From Paenibacillus sp. J31TS4 (GTDB lineage Bacteria > Bacillota > Bacilli > Paenibacillales > NBRC-103111), in NCBI RefSeq assembly GCF_018403265.1, contig NZ_BOSI01000004.1:124001-188000 (forward strand): a stretch of DNA of 64,000 nt, in the 5' to 3' direction. A model generated the notes under the pieces. It did no database searches. It was not told the origin of the DNA and saw only the letters and a list, made by a program, of their open reading frames with translations. The translations under genes and the position numbers were made by a program. Below are positions 15,671 to 24,628 of the stretch, in pieces. Positions within the stretch are counted from its first letter, which is position 1, and each line of letters begins with the position of its first letter.

Positions 15671-17725
15671 CTAAGTCAACGCGGCCCCGGACCCGACCGG
15701 CACATCGCCTGCCTGCGAGCGCGCGCCTCCCTGTTGGAGCAGATACATCTGGAAATAGCGGCCCCGCTGCTCCATCAGCTCGTCGTGGCTGCCCCGCTCC
15801 ACAATCCGCCCGTGGTCGAGGACGAGAATCTGGTCGGCGCTGCGGATCGTGGACAGCCGGTGGGCGATAATGAACGTCGTCCGGCCCTTCTTCAGCACCT
15901 CCAGCGCCTGCTGGATGATCGATTCGGTCTCCGTGTCGATGCTCGCCGTCGCTTCGTCAAGGATGAGAATGGCCGGGTTGAACGCGAGCGCGCGGGCGAA
16001 CGAGATCAACTGGCGCTGGCCCGCCGACAGCGTGCTGCCCTTCTCGAGCACGGGCTCGTCGATGCCGCCCGGCAGCTGCCGGAACATCTCGTAGGCGCCG
16101 ACGTCGCGGAGCGCCTTTTCCACCGTCTCTCTCGTGATGGACGGATCGTCCAGGCTAACGTTCGAGGCGATCGTCCCTGTGAACAGGAACGGGTCCTGCA
16201 GCACGATACCCATATGCTGGCGCAGCAGCTGCTTCGGAATGTCCCGGACATCCCGCCCGTCGACCGTGATCCGTCCGTGCTCCACATCGTAGAACCGGAA
16301 CAGCAGGTTGAGAATGGAGCTTTTGCCCGAGCCGGTATGGCCCACGAGCGCGACGGTTTCCCCGTGCTTCGCCTCGAACGTAATGTTCTTCAGGACGTCG
16401 TCCTCCCCATTGTAGGCGAAACGGACGTTCTCGAACGCCACGTTCCCTTTGTACCGGTCGAGCTTGCCGGAGGTGACCTCGGTCCCCTTCTCGTCCAGCA
16501 GAGAGAATACGCGCTCCGCCGAGACGAGTGCCGTCTCCAGATTCGCCAGCTGGTTGACGATACCGACCACCGGCTGGAACATCCGGTTCATGTAGTCGAC
16601 GAACGCGTACAGGACGCCGACGGTGATCATCGTGCCGAGCACGCCCCCGCCATACATCCAGATGACCCCGATGAAGATCAGGTTCCGGATCACATTCACC
16701 AGGTTGTGGGAGGTGATTGAGTTCAGGTTGAGCATCTTGTTCTGGTACTTGAAGTAGTCGTCGTTCAGCTCCCCGAATTCCTTCATCGTCTGCTTCTGGC
16801 GGCGGAACGCCTGGATGATCGGCATGCCCTGGATCGATTCGTTGATCATCCCGTTGATGTCGCTCAATAGCGAGCGGATCCGATGGTTGAACCGCGAGGC
16901 GAACCTGCGGTAGACCTTGATCCAGACGACAAGCAGGGGCACGATCGGCAGCGCCATCAGGCCCAGCCGGTAATCGAGCAGGAACAGCGCGCCCAGAATG
17001 GCCGCCATGTACACGATGCCCGAAAAAAAGTTCGCCAGCACCGTCACGTACAGATCCCGGATCGCCTCGGTGTCGTTCGTGACCCGGGAGACGACCTTGC
17101 CGGCCGGCAGGTTGTCGAAGTACTGCACCGGCAGCCGCTGGATGTGCGCGAAGACGTCCCCGCGCATCTTGCGGATGATCCGGTTGGCGGACACCTGCAG
17201 CACGAAGCGTACGCCGTACGTGAGCAGGGCGCTCACCACCACCAGACCGAAGTAGAGCCCCGCCATCAGCAGGAGCGGTCTAAACTCCGGCTTGTAAAAG
17301 CCGTAAAGCTCCGCCGCCGTCAGCTTGACGGCCGGATAGGAGGCCGCACGGCCATCCTCGGCCTTCACTGCCAGCGTCGTACCCTCGACCGATCGGCTGC
17401 CGTCGAAAGCGAGCGGCTGACCGACGAAGTAAAAGCTTCTCCCCACCTGCAGCACCCGCACCTCGCCGCCTTGCGCTTCACCCGCGGCCAGATGGTCCGC
17501 CCGCTTGTAACGCGCACCGTTGTACGGCACCGCATATCGGTCCTCGGTCTGCGTCTCGTACCACGACTGCTCGATGCCGAGAATGTTGCGGTCGATCATC
17601 CGCTGCGCGATCATCGGTCCCGCCAGCTCCGCGCAGACTGCGGCGAGAAGCAGCAGCAGCGCGAACAGAATCGGCTTTTTGTGCAGCGAGGCGTATTGCA
17701 GCAGCCGTTTTCCTGTATATCCCAT
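15671..17725 (-). CDS. bmrD: BmrD-like ABC multidrug exporter subunit with extracellular domain
   Basis: 684 residues from the ATG at 17725, preceded by AAAGAGGGTGA; a 20-codon upstream extension overlaps the previous gene's end and is rejected. After TM1 (about 18-35) there is an insert of about 95 residues (about 48-143, polar, with YAVPYNGARYKR and VLQVGRSFYFVG) before TM2, the extracellular domain typical of BmrD/YheH. ATPase domain: Walker A GHTGSGKSS, signature LSAGQRQL, Walker B ILILDEATASID with the catalytic Glu. It is the hydrolysing half of a heterodimer with the upstream gene and should export antibiotics across the membrane. The two genes are 56 bp apart and share one attenuated leader. 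Confidence 0.9.
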   Translation of the reverse strand: MGYTGKRLLQYASLHKKPILFALLLLLAAVCAELAGPMIAQRMIDRNILGIEQSWYETQTEDRYAVPYNGARYKRADHLAAGEAQGGEVRVLQVGRSFYFVGQPLAFDGSRSVEGTTLAVKAEDGRAASYPAVKLTAAELYGFYKPEFRPLLLMAGLYFGLVVVSALLTYGVRFVLQVSANRIIRKMRGDVFAHIQRLPVQYFDNLPAGKVVSRVTNDTEAIRDLYVTVLANFFSGIVYMAAILGALFLLDYRLGLMALPIVPLLVVWIKVYRRFASRFNHRIRSLLSDINGMINESIQGMPIIQAFRRQKQTMKEFGELNDDYFKYQNKMLNLNSITSHNLVNVIRNLIFIGVIWMYGGGVLGTMITVGVLYAFVDYMNRMFQPVVGIVNQLANLETALVSAERVFSLLDEKGTEVTSGKLDRYKGNVAFENVRFAYNGEDDVLKNITFEAKHGETVALVGHTGSGKSSILNLLFRFYDVEHGRITVDGRDVRDIPKQLLRQHMGIVLQDPFLFTGTIASNVSLDDPSITRETVEKALRDVGAYEMFRQLPGGIDEPVLEKGSTLSAGQRQLISFARALAFNPAILILDEATASIDTETESIIQQALEVLKKGRTTFIIAHRLSTIRSADQILVLDHGRIVERGSHDELMEQRGRYFQMYLLQQGGARSQAGDVPVGSGAALT

Positions 17726-17781
17726 GAAGGATGTCACCCTCTTTCTTCCGTTCGTATCAATTCCGTATAGCCGGCCGGCTG

Positions 17782-19533
17782 TCAAGCCTCGAGCTGCATC
17801 TCCAGCTGTTGGCGGTTGTACTGCTCCTTGTACCAGCCGCCCTTCTTCAGCAGCTCGTCATGCGTGCCTTCCTCGACGACGCGTCCCTCGTCGAGGACGA
17901 GAATCCAGTCCGCATGCTGCACCGCGGACAGGCGGTGCGCCGTGATGATCGTCGTCTTGCCGGCGCGCTCCCGCCGCAGCCGGTCGACGATGGCCGCCTC
18001 GGTCTTGGCGTCGACGGCCGACAGGGAGTCGTCGAGCATCAGAATCTCGGGATCGGCGATGAGCGCGCGGGCGATCGACACCCGCTGCTTCTGCCCGCCC
18101 GACAGCGCGACTCCCTTCTCGCCGACAAGCGTATCGAGACCGTCCGGCAGGAAGGAGATATCGTCGCGGAAGCAGGCGAGGTCGAGCGCGTGCCAGACCT
18201 CCTCTTCGGCGGCCCCCTCAGTGCCGAATTGGATATTCTCCCGAATCGTGCGGGAGAACAGAATCGGCTGCTGCGGCACGTAGCCGGTCCAGCCGAGCAC
18301 CCGATCGAGCGGCAGCTCCTCGATCGGGACGCCGCCCAGCCGGATGCTGCCGGTGCCCAGAGGATACTCGCGCAGCAGCTGCTTCAGCACCGTCGTCTTG
18401 CCGCTCCCGGTCCGCCCGACGATACCTAGCGTCTGGCCGCGCCGAAGCCGGACCGTCACGTCAACCAGATTGTCGATGAGCGACGACGGGTAGCGGAACG
18501 TTACCCGCTCCAGCTCGATCGTCTCGGGGACGGCGACGTCTCGGGACTCCCGCTCCTCCGGCCCCGTCACATCGGGCCGGTAGGCGAGCGTTTCGTTCAC
18601 CCGGTCGAGCGAGGCGTTGCCCCGCTGCATAATGTTGATCAGCTCGCCGATGGCGAACATCGGCCAGATGAGCATGCCGAGGAAAACGTTGAACGAGACG
18701 AGCTCGCCGAGCGTCAGCTCTCCCCGGAAGACGAGATACCCGCCGTAGCAAAGGCCGATCAGATAGCTCAGGCCGACGAGAATCTTGGTCGTCGGCTCGA
18801 ACAGCGCGTCGATGCGGGCTACCGCAATGTTCTTGTCGTACACGTCGCCGGTCACGCCCAGGAAGCGACGCTCGCTGGCCTCCTCCTGCACGAACGCCCG
18901 GATGACCCGCACCCCTGCGATCGTCTCGAGCACCTGGTCGTTCATTCGGCCGAAGGCGTCCTGCGAGGCCATGAACCGGCTATGGATGCGGCTGCCGTAG
19001 ATGCTGACGGCGACTGCCAGCAGGGGCAGCGGCAGCAGCGAGGCCAAGGTCAGCTTGAAGCTGATGAGCACCGACATGGCGATGAGAATGGTCAGCATGA
19101 ACACGCTCGAGTCGATGAGCGTCAGAATGCCGAACCCGGCCGTCATCGCCACGGCGCGCAGGTCGTTGGTCGCCCGCGCCATCAGGTCGCCCGTCCGGTT
19201 GCGCTCATAGAACGTCGGCGTCATGCGGAGCAGATGCCGCATGAGCCGGTGCCGCAGCAGCCGCTCGAGCACGAACGCGCCGCCGAACAGCTTGTAGTGC
19301 CAGACATATGTGATGAGATACCCGACCACGGTGATGCCGAGCCAAAAGCCGATGACCCCATAGAACCGGCCGCCCGTCAGCGACCCTTGATGGACGCCGT
19401 CGATGGCGTAGCCGATCAGGCGCGGCGGGATGATGTCGATCACGCCCGCCAGCACCAGGAGGCCGATCGCGAGCGTGTACCGCTTCCACTCCATGCGGAA
19501 ATACCAGCCCAGCTTTTTGAAAATGACAAACAT
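17782..19533 (-). CDS. bmrC: BmrC-like ABC multidrug exporter subunit
   Basis: 583 residues from ATG 19533, with GAGAGGAGCGACAGG upstream (AGGAG spaced 10 bases); longer in-frame starts at 19575 and 19596 are possible but would run into the leader terminator. Six membrane helices (about 15-295), then ATPase domain with Walker A GRTGSGKTT, signature LSGGQKQR and Walker B ILMLDDSLSAVD. The Glu-to-Asp change marks the degenerate site of the heterodimer with the downstream BmrD-like protein. In Bacillus subtilis bmrCD follows the leader ORF bmrB and is induced by translation inhibitors through ribosome-mediated attenuation; the leader found here has the same logic. Start is the least certain point. 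Confidence 0.88.
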   Translation of the reverse strand: MFVIFKKLGWYFRMEWKRYTLAIGLLVLAGVIDIIPPRLIGYAIDGVHQGSLTGGRFYGVIGFWLGITVVGYLITYVWHYKLFGGAFVLERLLRHRLMRHLLRMTPTFYERNRTGDLMARATNDLRAVAMTAGFGILTLIDSSVFMLTILIAMSVLISFKLTLASLLPLPLLAVAVSIYGSRIHSRFMASQDAFGRMNDQVLETIAGVRVIRAFVQEEASERRFLGVTGDVYDKNIAVARIDALFEPTTKILVGLSYLIGLCYGGYLVFRGELTLGELVSFNVFLGMLIWPMFAIGELINIMQRGNASLDRVNETLAYRPDVTGPEERESRDVAVPETIELERVTFRYPSSLIDNLVDVTVRLRRGQTLGIVGRTGSGKTTVLKQLLREYPLGTGSIRLGGVPIEELPLDRVLGWTGYVPQQPILFSRTIRENIQFGTEGAAEEEVWHALDLACFRDDISFLPDGLDTLVGEKGVALSGGQKQRVSIARALIADPEILMLDDSLSAVDAKTEAAIVDRLRRERAGKTTIITAHRLSAVQHADWILVLDEGRVVEEGTHDELLKKGGWYKEQYNRQQLEMQLEA

Positions 19534-19594
19534 TGTCCTGTCGCTCCTCTCCATCGCCGGTGAGCGGGAATCTCCCTCTCGCCCGGCGGAACCC

Positions 19595-19624
19595 AAAAAA
19601 AGGCATACCGCTTCGGTATGCCTT
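19595..19624 (-). terminator. Leader terminator T2 of bmrCD
   Basis: Minus-strand AAGGCATACC-GAAGC-GGTATGCCTT followed by T-rich sequence (T7 including the stem end). A perfect 10-bp stem only about 60 bases before the bmrC start codon, so it must be bypassed for expression. Confidence 0.92.
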
Positions 19625-19633
19625 CTTTCCTCT

Positions 19634-19685
19634 CCGTGCGCCCGGGGAGCATCGGCAGACGCTCACCCGGGCCTCATACGCACGG
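19634..19685 (-). promoter_or_regulatory. Long hairpin between the two leader terminators
   Basis: CCGTGCG ... GCCCGGG-T-GAGC / GCTC-C-CCGGGC ... GCACGG pairs over about 18 bp with small bulges. It contains no T-run. It overlaps, through CCGTGCG, the GCTTCCG segment that can also pair with CGGAAGC upstream of terminator T1, so it may act as an alternative fold. Confidence 0.65.
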
Positions 19686-19689
19686 AAGC

Positions 19690-19728
19690 AAAAAAGGCGT
19701 ACGGCTGCCAAGCGAGCAGCCCTACGCC
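19690..19728 (-). terminator. Leader terminator T1 of bmrCD
   Basis: Minus-strand GGCGTA-G-GGCTGC / GGCAGCC-G-TACGCC followed by T6. A second complete intrinsic terminator in the same leader, about 40 bases after the leader-peptide stop codon. The GCTGC arm could instead pair with GCAGC sequence in the leader ORF (palindrome CTGCTAGCAG near 19789-19798). Confidence 0.9.
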
Positions 19729-19769
19729 GAGTGCTTCCGCGTCCCGGCCGGCATTATGCCGGTCGGACC

Positions 19770-19847
19770 CTACTCCTGCGTCTGGCTACTGCTAGCAGCT
19801 ATGCGATTATCCAAGCGAAACTCTCCGGAAAAACCACCAGCTGTCAT
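19770..19847 (-). CDS. Putative BmrB-like leader peptide
   Basis: 25 codons, ATG 19847-19845 to TAG 19772-19770, beginning MTAGGFSGEFRLDNR and ending SSSQTQE. The ribosome site AAGGATGG is spaced 8 bases from this ATG; an upstream in-frame ATG at 19859 is directly abutted by AAAGG and less likely. Its position between the promoter and terminator T1, and complementarity of its 3' end to the T1 stem, suggest that ribosome stalling on it controls bmrCD. Too short for homology; called from position and signals. Confidence 0.6.
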   Translation of the reverse strand: MTAGGFSGEFRLDNRIAASSSQTQE

Positions 19848-19882
19848 AGCGGTAACCATCCTTTCGGGTCGATGTATGTGTC

Positions 19883-19912
19883 ACTTTAGCATTCGCTCCA
19901 AGTCCCCGTCAA
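19883..19912 (-). promoter_or_regulatory. Promoter of the bmrCD leader
   Basis: Minus strand TTGACG (19907-19912), 18-bp spacer, TAAAGT (19883-19888). Predicted start near 19876, about 29 nt before the leader-peptide ATG. The interval 19913-20135 has no other recognisable feature. Confidence 0.65.
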
Positions 19913-20135
19913 CGGCAAGAATCGCTATAACGAATTCTCCCGAGACCCGTACCCGGCCGGCGTGACCGGCACCTCCGCCCGCACACTCGTCTGGCGGGAA
20001 CTCGCCCGGCCGCCGTCTGTCTTCTACCATCGTCACTTCCGCCGCCCAGCACCCCGTCTTGGTAATGATCGGAAAAGCCCGTCGGGTAGATCGGCTGGCC
20101 GCCCTCCCTGACCCTGGCAGTCCGCCCTTCCCGTC

Positions 20136-21005
20136 TCAATTCCCCGCGGACGCCATCCGCAGCCGCCGGCGGTATTCGCCCGGCGGCACGCCGTAGTGGT
20201 TGCGGAACGCGCGGGTGAACGCATACACGTCCTGGTAGCCGAGCGCCGTGGCGAGGTGGACGACGGGCCGCCTTGGACCTTCCCGCAGCAGGCTCGCCGC
20301 CCGCTCCATCCGCAGCTTGTTCAGGTACCGGCTCGGCGCCATTCCCACCTGCCCGGTGAAGAGGCGCGAGAAGTAGGAGCGGTTCAGGCCGACATGGTCC
20401 GCGACGTCCTGCACCTGGATCGGCTCCGTATAGCGCGCGTTCATGAAGGCGAGACCACGTCCCACCCAGTCCGCGGGTCCCGGCTCCCGTCCGCCGGCCT
20501 CTTCCCTGCACCCGGTTAGCATCTGGCCGAACATTCGGTACAGCGCCCCGCACGTCTCCATCTGATCTGCCGCCGAATCCGGGCGGCGCCTGAGCAGCAG
20601 ATGCAGCGTACCGAGCAGCTCCTCGCCCAGCACCGCCCGCGCGACGGGCTCCCGGCGGTCGAGCCCCGCCAGTGCCAGCAGCGTCAGCGCCTGCGGACCG
20701 TTGAACGCCACCCAGATCATCTCGAGCGGCTCCTCGGATGCGCGCCAGTACCGGCAGGAGGTGCCGGGGAACAGGCAGAACACATCGCCTGCCGCCGCCC
20801 GGCGCTGCGCCTCTCCGTTCTCCACGTAAACGCTTCCACGAAGTAAAAAGTGAAGACTGTACTCGGTCATCGTCCGAGGACCCGACCGGTAATGCGGCTT
20901 CGCTACGTTCCGTCCGGCACGGATCAGCCAAAGGCCGCCCATCCGGACAAGCTCATTCGGTGCGCACAAGTATCCTTCCGCGAATTCCATCGGATATTCC
21001 TTCAT
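20136..21005 (-). CDS. AraC-family transcriptional regulator
   Basis: 289 residues: N-terminal cupin-like sensor (YSLHFLLRGSVYVENGEAQRRAAAGD, in part about 49-74) and C-terminal double helix-turn-helix (IQVQDVADHVGLNRSYFSRLF about 192-212; VVHLATALGYQDVYAFTRAFRNHYG about 241-265). It would sense a sugar-type ligand and activate genes. It is divergent from the sulfatase/binding-protein unit with a 169-bp shared promoter region, so that unit is the likely target. ATG 21005 follows GCAGGAGGGACGGGC. Downstream of it (19913-20135) lies only the bmrCD leader promoter. High confidence for the family, moderate for the target. Confidence 0.88.
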   Translation of the reverse strand: MKEYPMEFAEGYLCAPNELVRMGGLWLIRAGRNVAKPHYRSGPRTMTEYSLHFLLRGSVYVENGEAQRRAAAGDVFCLFPGTSCRYWRASEEPLEMIWVAFNGPQALTLLALAGLDRREPVARAVLGEELLGTLHLLLRRRPDSAADQMETCGALYRMFGQMLTGCREEAGGREPGPADWVGRGLAFMNARYTEPIQVQDVADHVGLNRSYFSRLFTGQVGMAPSRYLNKLRMERAASLLREGPRRPVVHLATALGYQDVYAFTRAFRNHYGVPPGEYRRRLRMASAGN

Positions 21006-21174
21006 GCCCGTCCCTCCTGCGCAGGGGTAGTCGCCTTTTTTTCAATTTTACCATACGAAAATGCGCCTCGTAACAAATTGATAAAAAAGAAGTAACCGTT
21101 CGGCATTGCCTCCCTCTTCAGCTGCCCGTATGCTAGCGTCACGCAGGATGCGATCCGCACAAAGGAGGATGCAA

Positions 21175-22692
21175 GTGGCCAAGGAACGCCCGAATATACT
21201 ACTGATCACAAGCGACCAGCAGCACTGGAACACGATCGGGGCCTTTCAGCCCGAACTGTCCACCCCCAACCTGGACAGGCTCGTCCGCGAAGGCACCACC
21301 TTCACCCGGGCTTATTGCCCCAACCCGACCTGCACGCCGACCCGCGCCTCGATCATCACCGGCCAATACCCGAGCCAGCATGGCGCCTGGACGCTCGGCA
21401 CCAAGCTGCTGGAGGACCGGCATACGGTGGGCGAGGACTTCCAGGCGGCCGGCTACCGGACGTCGCTGGTTGGCAAAGCTCATTTCCAGCCCATCGAAGG
21501 AACGGAGGCCTATCCGTCTCTAGAAGGGCGGGACTACCTGCACGATCTAGCCTTCTGGACCAATTTTCATGGTCCCTTCTACGGATTCGAGCATGTGGAG
21601 CTGGCGCGCAACCACGCGAACGAATGGCTCGTCGGCCAGCATTATGCGCTTTGGATGGAGGACAAAGGCTACGCGAATTGGCGCGACTATTTTGCCCAGC
21701 CGACCGGATCGATGGACCCGCACGCCAAATTCCACTGGCCGATTCCCGAGGAAATTCATCCGGACGCCTGGATCGCCGAGCGGACCAACGCCCTTCTCGA
21801 GGAGCACAAGGACAAGGACGAAAGCTTCTTCCTGTGGGCCAGCTTTTTCGACCCGCACCCGCCTTATCTGGCGCCTGCGCCCTGGGATGCGATGTACGAC
21901 CCCGGGACGCTCACGATCCCCACGGCCACGCCCGGCGAGCACGACCGGAATCCTCCCCACTTCCGGCTGACGCAGGAGGACGATCCGGATTTCTCCGCCT
22001 ACCGGGAAAGCGGCTTCGGCATTCACGGCTACCATTCGCACGCCCGGCATTCGGAGGAGGACCGCCGCCGGCAGGTCGCCGTCTATTACGGCATGATCAG
22101 CCTCATGGACAAATACATCGGGCGGATTCTGGACCGGCTGGAGGAGCTCGGTCTAAGTGACAACACAATCGTCGTGTTCACGACCGACCACGGGCATTTC
22201 TTCGGCCAGCACGGCCTGCAGGCCAAGGGCGGGTTCCATTACGAGGACCTGATCAAGCTGCCTTTCCTCGTCCGTTATTCCGGGCAGGTGCCCGCCGGAC
22301 GGGTGTCGCCGGCTCTGCAGTCGCTCGTCGATCTGGCCCCGACGTTTCTGTCGATGGCCGGCATTCCCGTCCCTCCCGCCATGACCGGCGTCGACCAGTC
22401 GGCCGTCTGGCAGGGCGAGGCGGAGCGGGCCCGGGACCACGTCGTCTGCGAGTTCCGCCACGAGCCGACGACCATTCACCAGAAGACGTACGTGGACGAC
22501 CGCTACAAGCTGACCGTCTACTACAACCGGACGGAGGGAGAGCTGTTCGATCTCCAGGAGGACCCCGGCGAGATCGACAATAAGTGGGACGACCCGGCCA
22601 GCCAGGAGTTGAAGAAGGAGCTGCTGCTCCGCTTCCTTTGGGCCGAGCTGGGCAAGGAACCGATGCCGATGCCGCGCATTTCGCACGCCTAA
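21175..22692 (+). CDS. Cysteine-type sulfatase
   Basis: 505 residues from GTG 21175, chosen because AAAGGAGG (21161-21168) is 6 bases upstream; an ATG six bases before it overlaps the ribosome site. Alkaline-phosphatase/sulfatase fold: metal ligands SDQQ at D14, active-site signature C53-T-P-T-R57 (C-x-P-x-R), whose Cys must be converted to formylglycine by a maturase not in this window. Further metal region TTDHGHFFGQHG (about 336-347). Hydrolyses sulfate esters, likely from sulfated sugars or polysaccharides. There is no signal peptide, so it acts inside the cell on imported material. Next gene, 31 bp downstream, is a sugar-binding lipoprotein, consistent with uptake of a sulfated carbohydrate. 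Confidence 0.88.
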   Translation: MAKERPNILLITSDQQHWNTIGAFQPELSTPNLDRLVREGTTFTRAYCPNPTCTPTRASIITGQYPSQHGAWTLGTKLLEDRHTVGEDFQAAGYRTSLVGKAHFQPIEGTEAYPSLEGRDYLHDLAFWTNFHGPFYGFEHVELARNHANEWLVGQHYALWMEDKGYANWRDYFAQPTGSMDPHAKFHWPIPEEIHPDAWIAERTNALLEEHKDKDESFFLWASFFDPHPPYLAPAPWDAMYDPGTLTIPTATPGEHDRNPPHFRLTQEDDPDFSAYRESGFGIHGYHSHARHSEEDRRRQVAVYYGMISLMDKYIGRILDRLEELGLSDNTIVVFTTDHGHFFGQHGLQAKGGFHYEDLIKLPFLVRYSGQVPAGRVSPALQSLVDLAPTFLSMAGIPVPPAMTGVDQSAVWQGEAERARDHVVCEFRHEPTTIHQKTYVDDRYKLTVYYNRTEGELFDLQEDPGEIDNKWDDPASQELKKELLLRFLWAELGKEPMPMPRISHA

Positions 22693-22723
22693 TCACGCTT
22701 AATCGCGAAAGGATGGGGATGAG

Positions 22724-24331
22724 ATGGTCACCGGAAAAGGAAAAACGACACTTGTTCTACTGCTTGCAAGCGCTTCCGTTCTGTCCGCCTGCAGCGGAGA
22801 CGGAGCCGGCCAGACGCCGACGGCGAAGGCCGACGAGAAGATCAACCGGACGGGGATGCCGATCGTGAAGGAGCCGATCAAGGTCAAGGCGTTCGCCGGT
22901 CGGTTCCTCGCGGACAACTGGAACAACCTGATGCTCTGGAAGGAATACGAGAAGATGACGAACATCCAGGTCGACTGGGAGACGGTCCAGAAGGATGTGC
23001 TGCCCGAGAAGCGCAATCTCTTATTGGCCAGCGGCGATTATCCGGATCTGCTGTACGGGGCCGCCATCCCCCGGTCCGACATTCTCAAGTACGGCCAGGA
23101 AGGCGTTTTTCTCCCGCTGAACGACCTCATCGACGAATACGCGCCCAATTTCAAAAAGATGATGGACCAGTATCCGGTCATCCGCAAAGGCATTACGATG
23201 GCGGACGGCAACATCTACAGCTTCCCGACCATCTACGATCCCGAGTTCAAATCGGTGCTGACGAGCACGATGTGGATGAAGAAGGAGTGGCTCGACAAGC
23301 TCGGCCTCAAGGAGCCGACGACCACCGAGGAATTCTATACCGTGCTCAAGGCGATCAAGGAGCAAGACCCTAACGGCAACGGGAAGCCGGACGAAATCCC
23401 GCTCGGCAGCCAGGGCATCAAGGGTGTGCTGAACAAGCTGAGCGGCTCGTTCGGCCTGTTCAATCATGGGGCGGCGAACGGATTCATCGACCAAGACCCT
23501 GCGTCCGGCAAGCTCCGCTTCGTCGCCACCGACCCGCAGTACAAGGAGATGCTCGTCTATCTGAACCGGCTGTACAAGGAAGGCCTGATCGACAAGGAGG
23601 TCTTCTCCATCAAGACGAACGAGTTCATCGCCCGCGCCTCGAGCGGCGTCTACGGCTTCCTGAACAGCAACAATCCGAGCGCGATCTACAGCCAGGAGGG
23701 CTACATCGGCATGCCGGTGCTCAAAGGCCCGAAGGGCGACCAGAAGAACAACCTCGTCAACCCGCCTCTTGGCAATATCGGGATGTTCCTGCTAACCAAA
23801 ACCAACAAAAATCCGGAGGCGATGGTCCGCTGGATGGATTATTTCTACAGCGACGAGGGTACCAGGATGTTCTTCATGGGCTTCAAGGACGTGACGTACA
23901 AGGAGCTGCCGAACGGCGATCTGGAGTACACCGACGAGATCCTGAAGAACCCCAAGGGCCTCTCGCTCGACCAAACGGTCAGCCAGTACCTCGTCTGGCC
24001 GGGCGGCTACTATCCGGGCTTCGTCCGGCAGAAATATTTCAAAGGCGCGGAGGGTCGGCAGACGTCGGTCGAGAACGCCAAGAAGGCGGAGCCGTATACG
24101 ATCAAGGACGTCTGGCCCGTCTTCAACTTTACGCTGGACGAGGAGGAGCGGCTGCTTGACGTCAAGAACGACATCGATACGTACGTGGACGAGATGAGAG
24201 ACAAGTTCATCTCCGGCGCCGAGCCGATCGAGAAGTGGGACGCCTACGTTCAGACGATCAACAAGATGGGGCTGGACCGGTATATGAAGGTGTACCAAGC
24301 CGCCTTCGAGCGGTACCAGAAGGAGCAGTGA
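22724..24331 (+). CDS. Extracellular solute-binding lipoprotein (family 1, LipO-like)
   Basis: 535 residues. Lipoprotein signal with lipobox SVLSAC (Cys about 23), then an oligosaccharide-binding fold of the long Paenibacillus LipO/YtcQ class (LLLASGDYPDLLYG about 92-105; KEWLDKLGLKEPTTTEEFY about 184-202). DPNGNGKPDE (about 216-225) is an EF-hand-like calcium loop often seen in this class. It would bind an oligosaccharide at the cell surface for an ABC permease, but the usual LplB/YtcP-type permease genes do not follow. It therefore shares a permease encoded elsewhere or is a locus remnant. GAAAGGATGGGGATGAG precedes ATG 22724. A cre-like site lies in its signal-peptide region. Confidence 0.88.
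   Translation: MVTGKGKTTLVLLLASASVLSACSGDGAGQTPTAKADEKINRTGMPIVKEPIKVKAFAGRFLADNWNNLMLWKEYEKMTNIQVDWETVQKDVLPEKRNLLLASGDYPDLLYGAAIPRSDILKYGQEGVFLPLNDLIDEYAPNFKKMMDQYPVIRKGITMADGNIYSFPTIYDPEFKSVLTSTMWMKKEWLDKLGLKEPTTTEEFYTVLKAIKEQDPNGNGKPDEIPLGSQGIKGVLNKLSGSFGLFNHGAANGFIDQDPASGKLRFVATDPQYKEMLVYLNRLYKEGLIDKEVFSIKTNEFIARASSGVYGFLNSNNPSAIYSQEGYIGMPVLKGPKGDQKNNLVNPPLGNIGMFLLTKTNKNPEAMVRWMDYFYSDEGTRMFFMGFKDVTYKELPNGDLEYTDEILKNPKGLSLDQTVSQYLVWPGGYYPGFVRQKYFKGAEGRQTSVENAKKAEPYTIKDVWPVFNFTLDEEERLLDVKNDIDTYVDEMRDKFISGAEPIEKWDAYVQTINKMGLDRYMKVYQAAFERYQKEQ
22763..22777 (+). promoter_or_regulatory. Intragenic cre-like site
   Basis: TTGCAAGCGCTTCCG matches the CcpA consensus WTGNAANCGNWNNCW at 14 of 15 positions, 40 bp inside the binding-protein gene. 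Such early-coding cre sites act as roadblocks in Bacilli. The codons (Leu-Ala-Ser-Ala-Ser) are ordinary signal-peptide codons, so chance is possible. Confidence 0.4.
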
Positions 24332-24628
24332 ACTGCCTTTTTTGGATATATCTATATCCTTAATCAAAGTGTTAGCCGCATGCATACTTAATTTATAGAA
24401 GTAGTCTCGTCATTATTAATGATGCAGCAAGGAAGATGACTTCCGTGTATCAAGGAGTCATCTTCTCTTGTATCAATCGCCTGCAACCCATTGAATGTTG
24501 ACTGAATAACCGGTATCTCCTGGCAGCCTTGTTAAGGAATCGGGAGCTTGCCATAAGAAAGGGAAGAAGCCGCGAGCGAAGCCCTCTACACGGGCGCCGC
24601 TGGCGGCATACTTATGATGAACTTATTT
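24332..24628. other. Intergenic region with inverted repeat 24432-24465
   Basis: About 300 bp without a gene. A perfect 10-bp inverted repeat, GAAGATGACT / AGTCATCTTC (24432-24441 and 24456-24465), followed by TCTTGT, may be the weak terminator of the binding-protein gene. No remnant of a PP2C phosphatase domain was recognised in this stretch on the minus strand. Confidence 0.5.
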
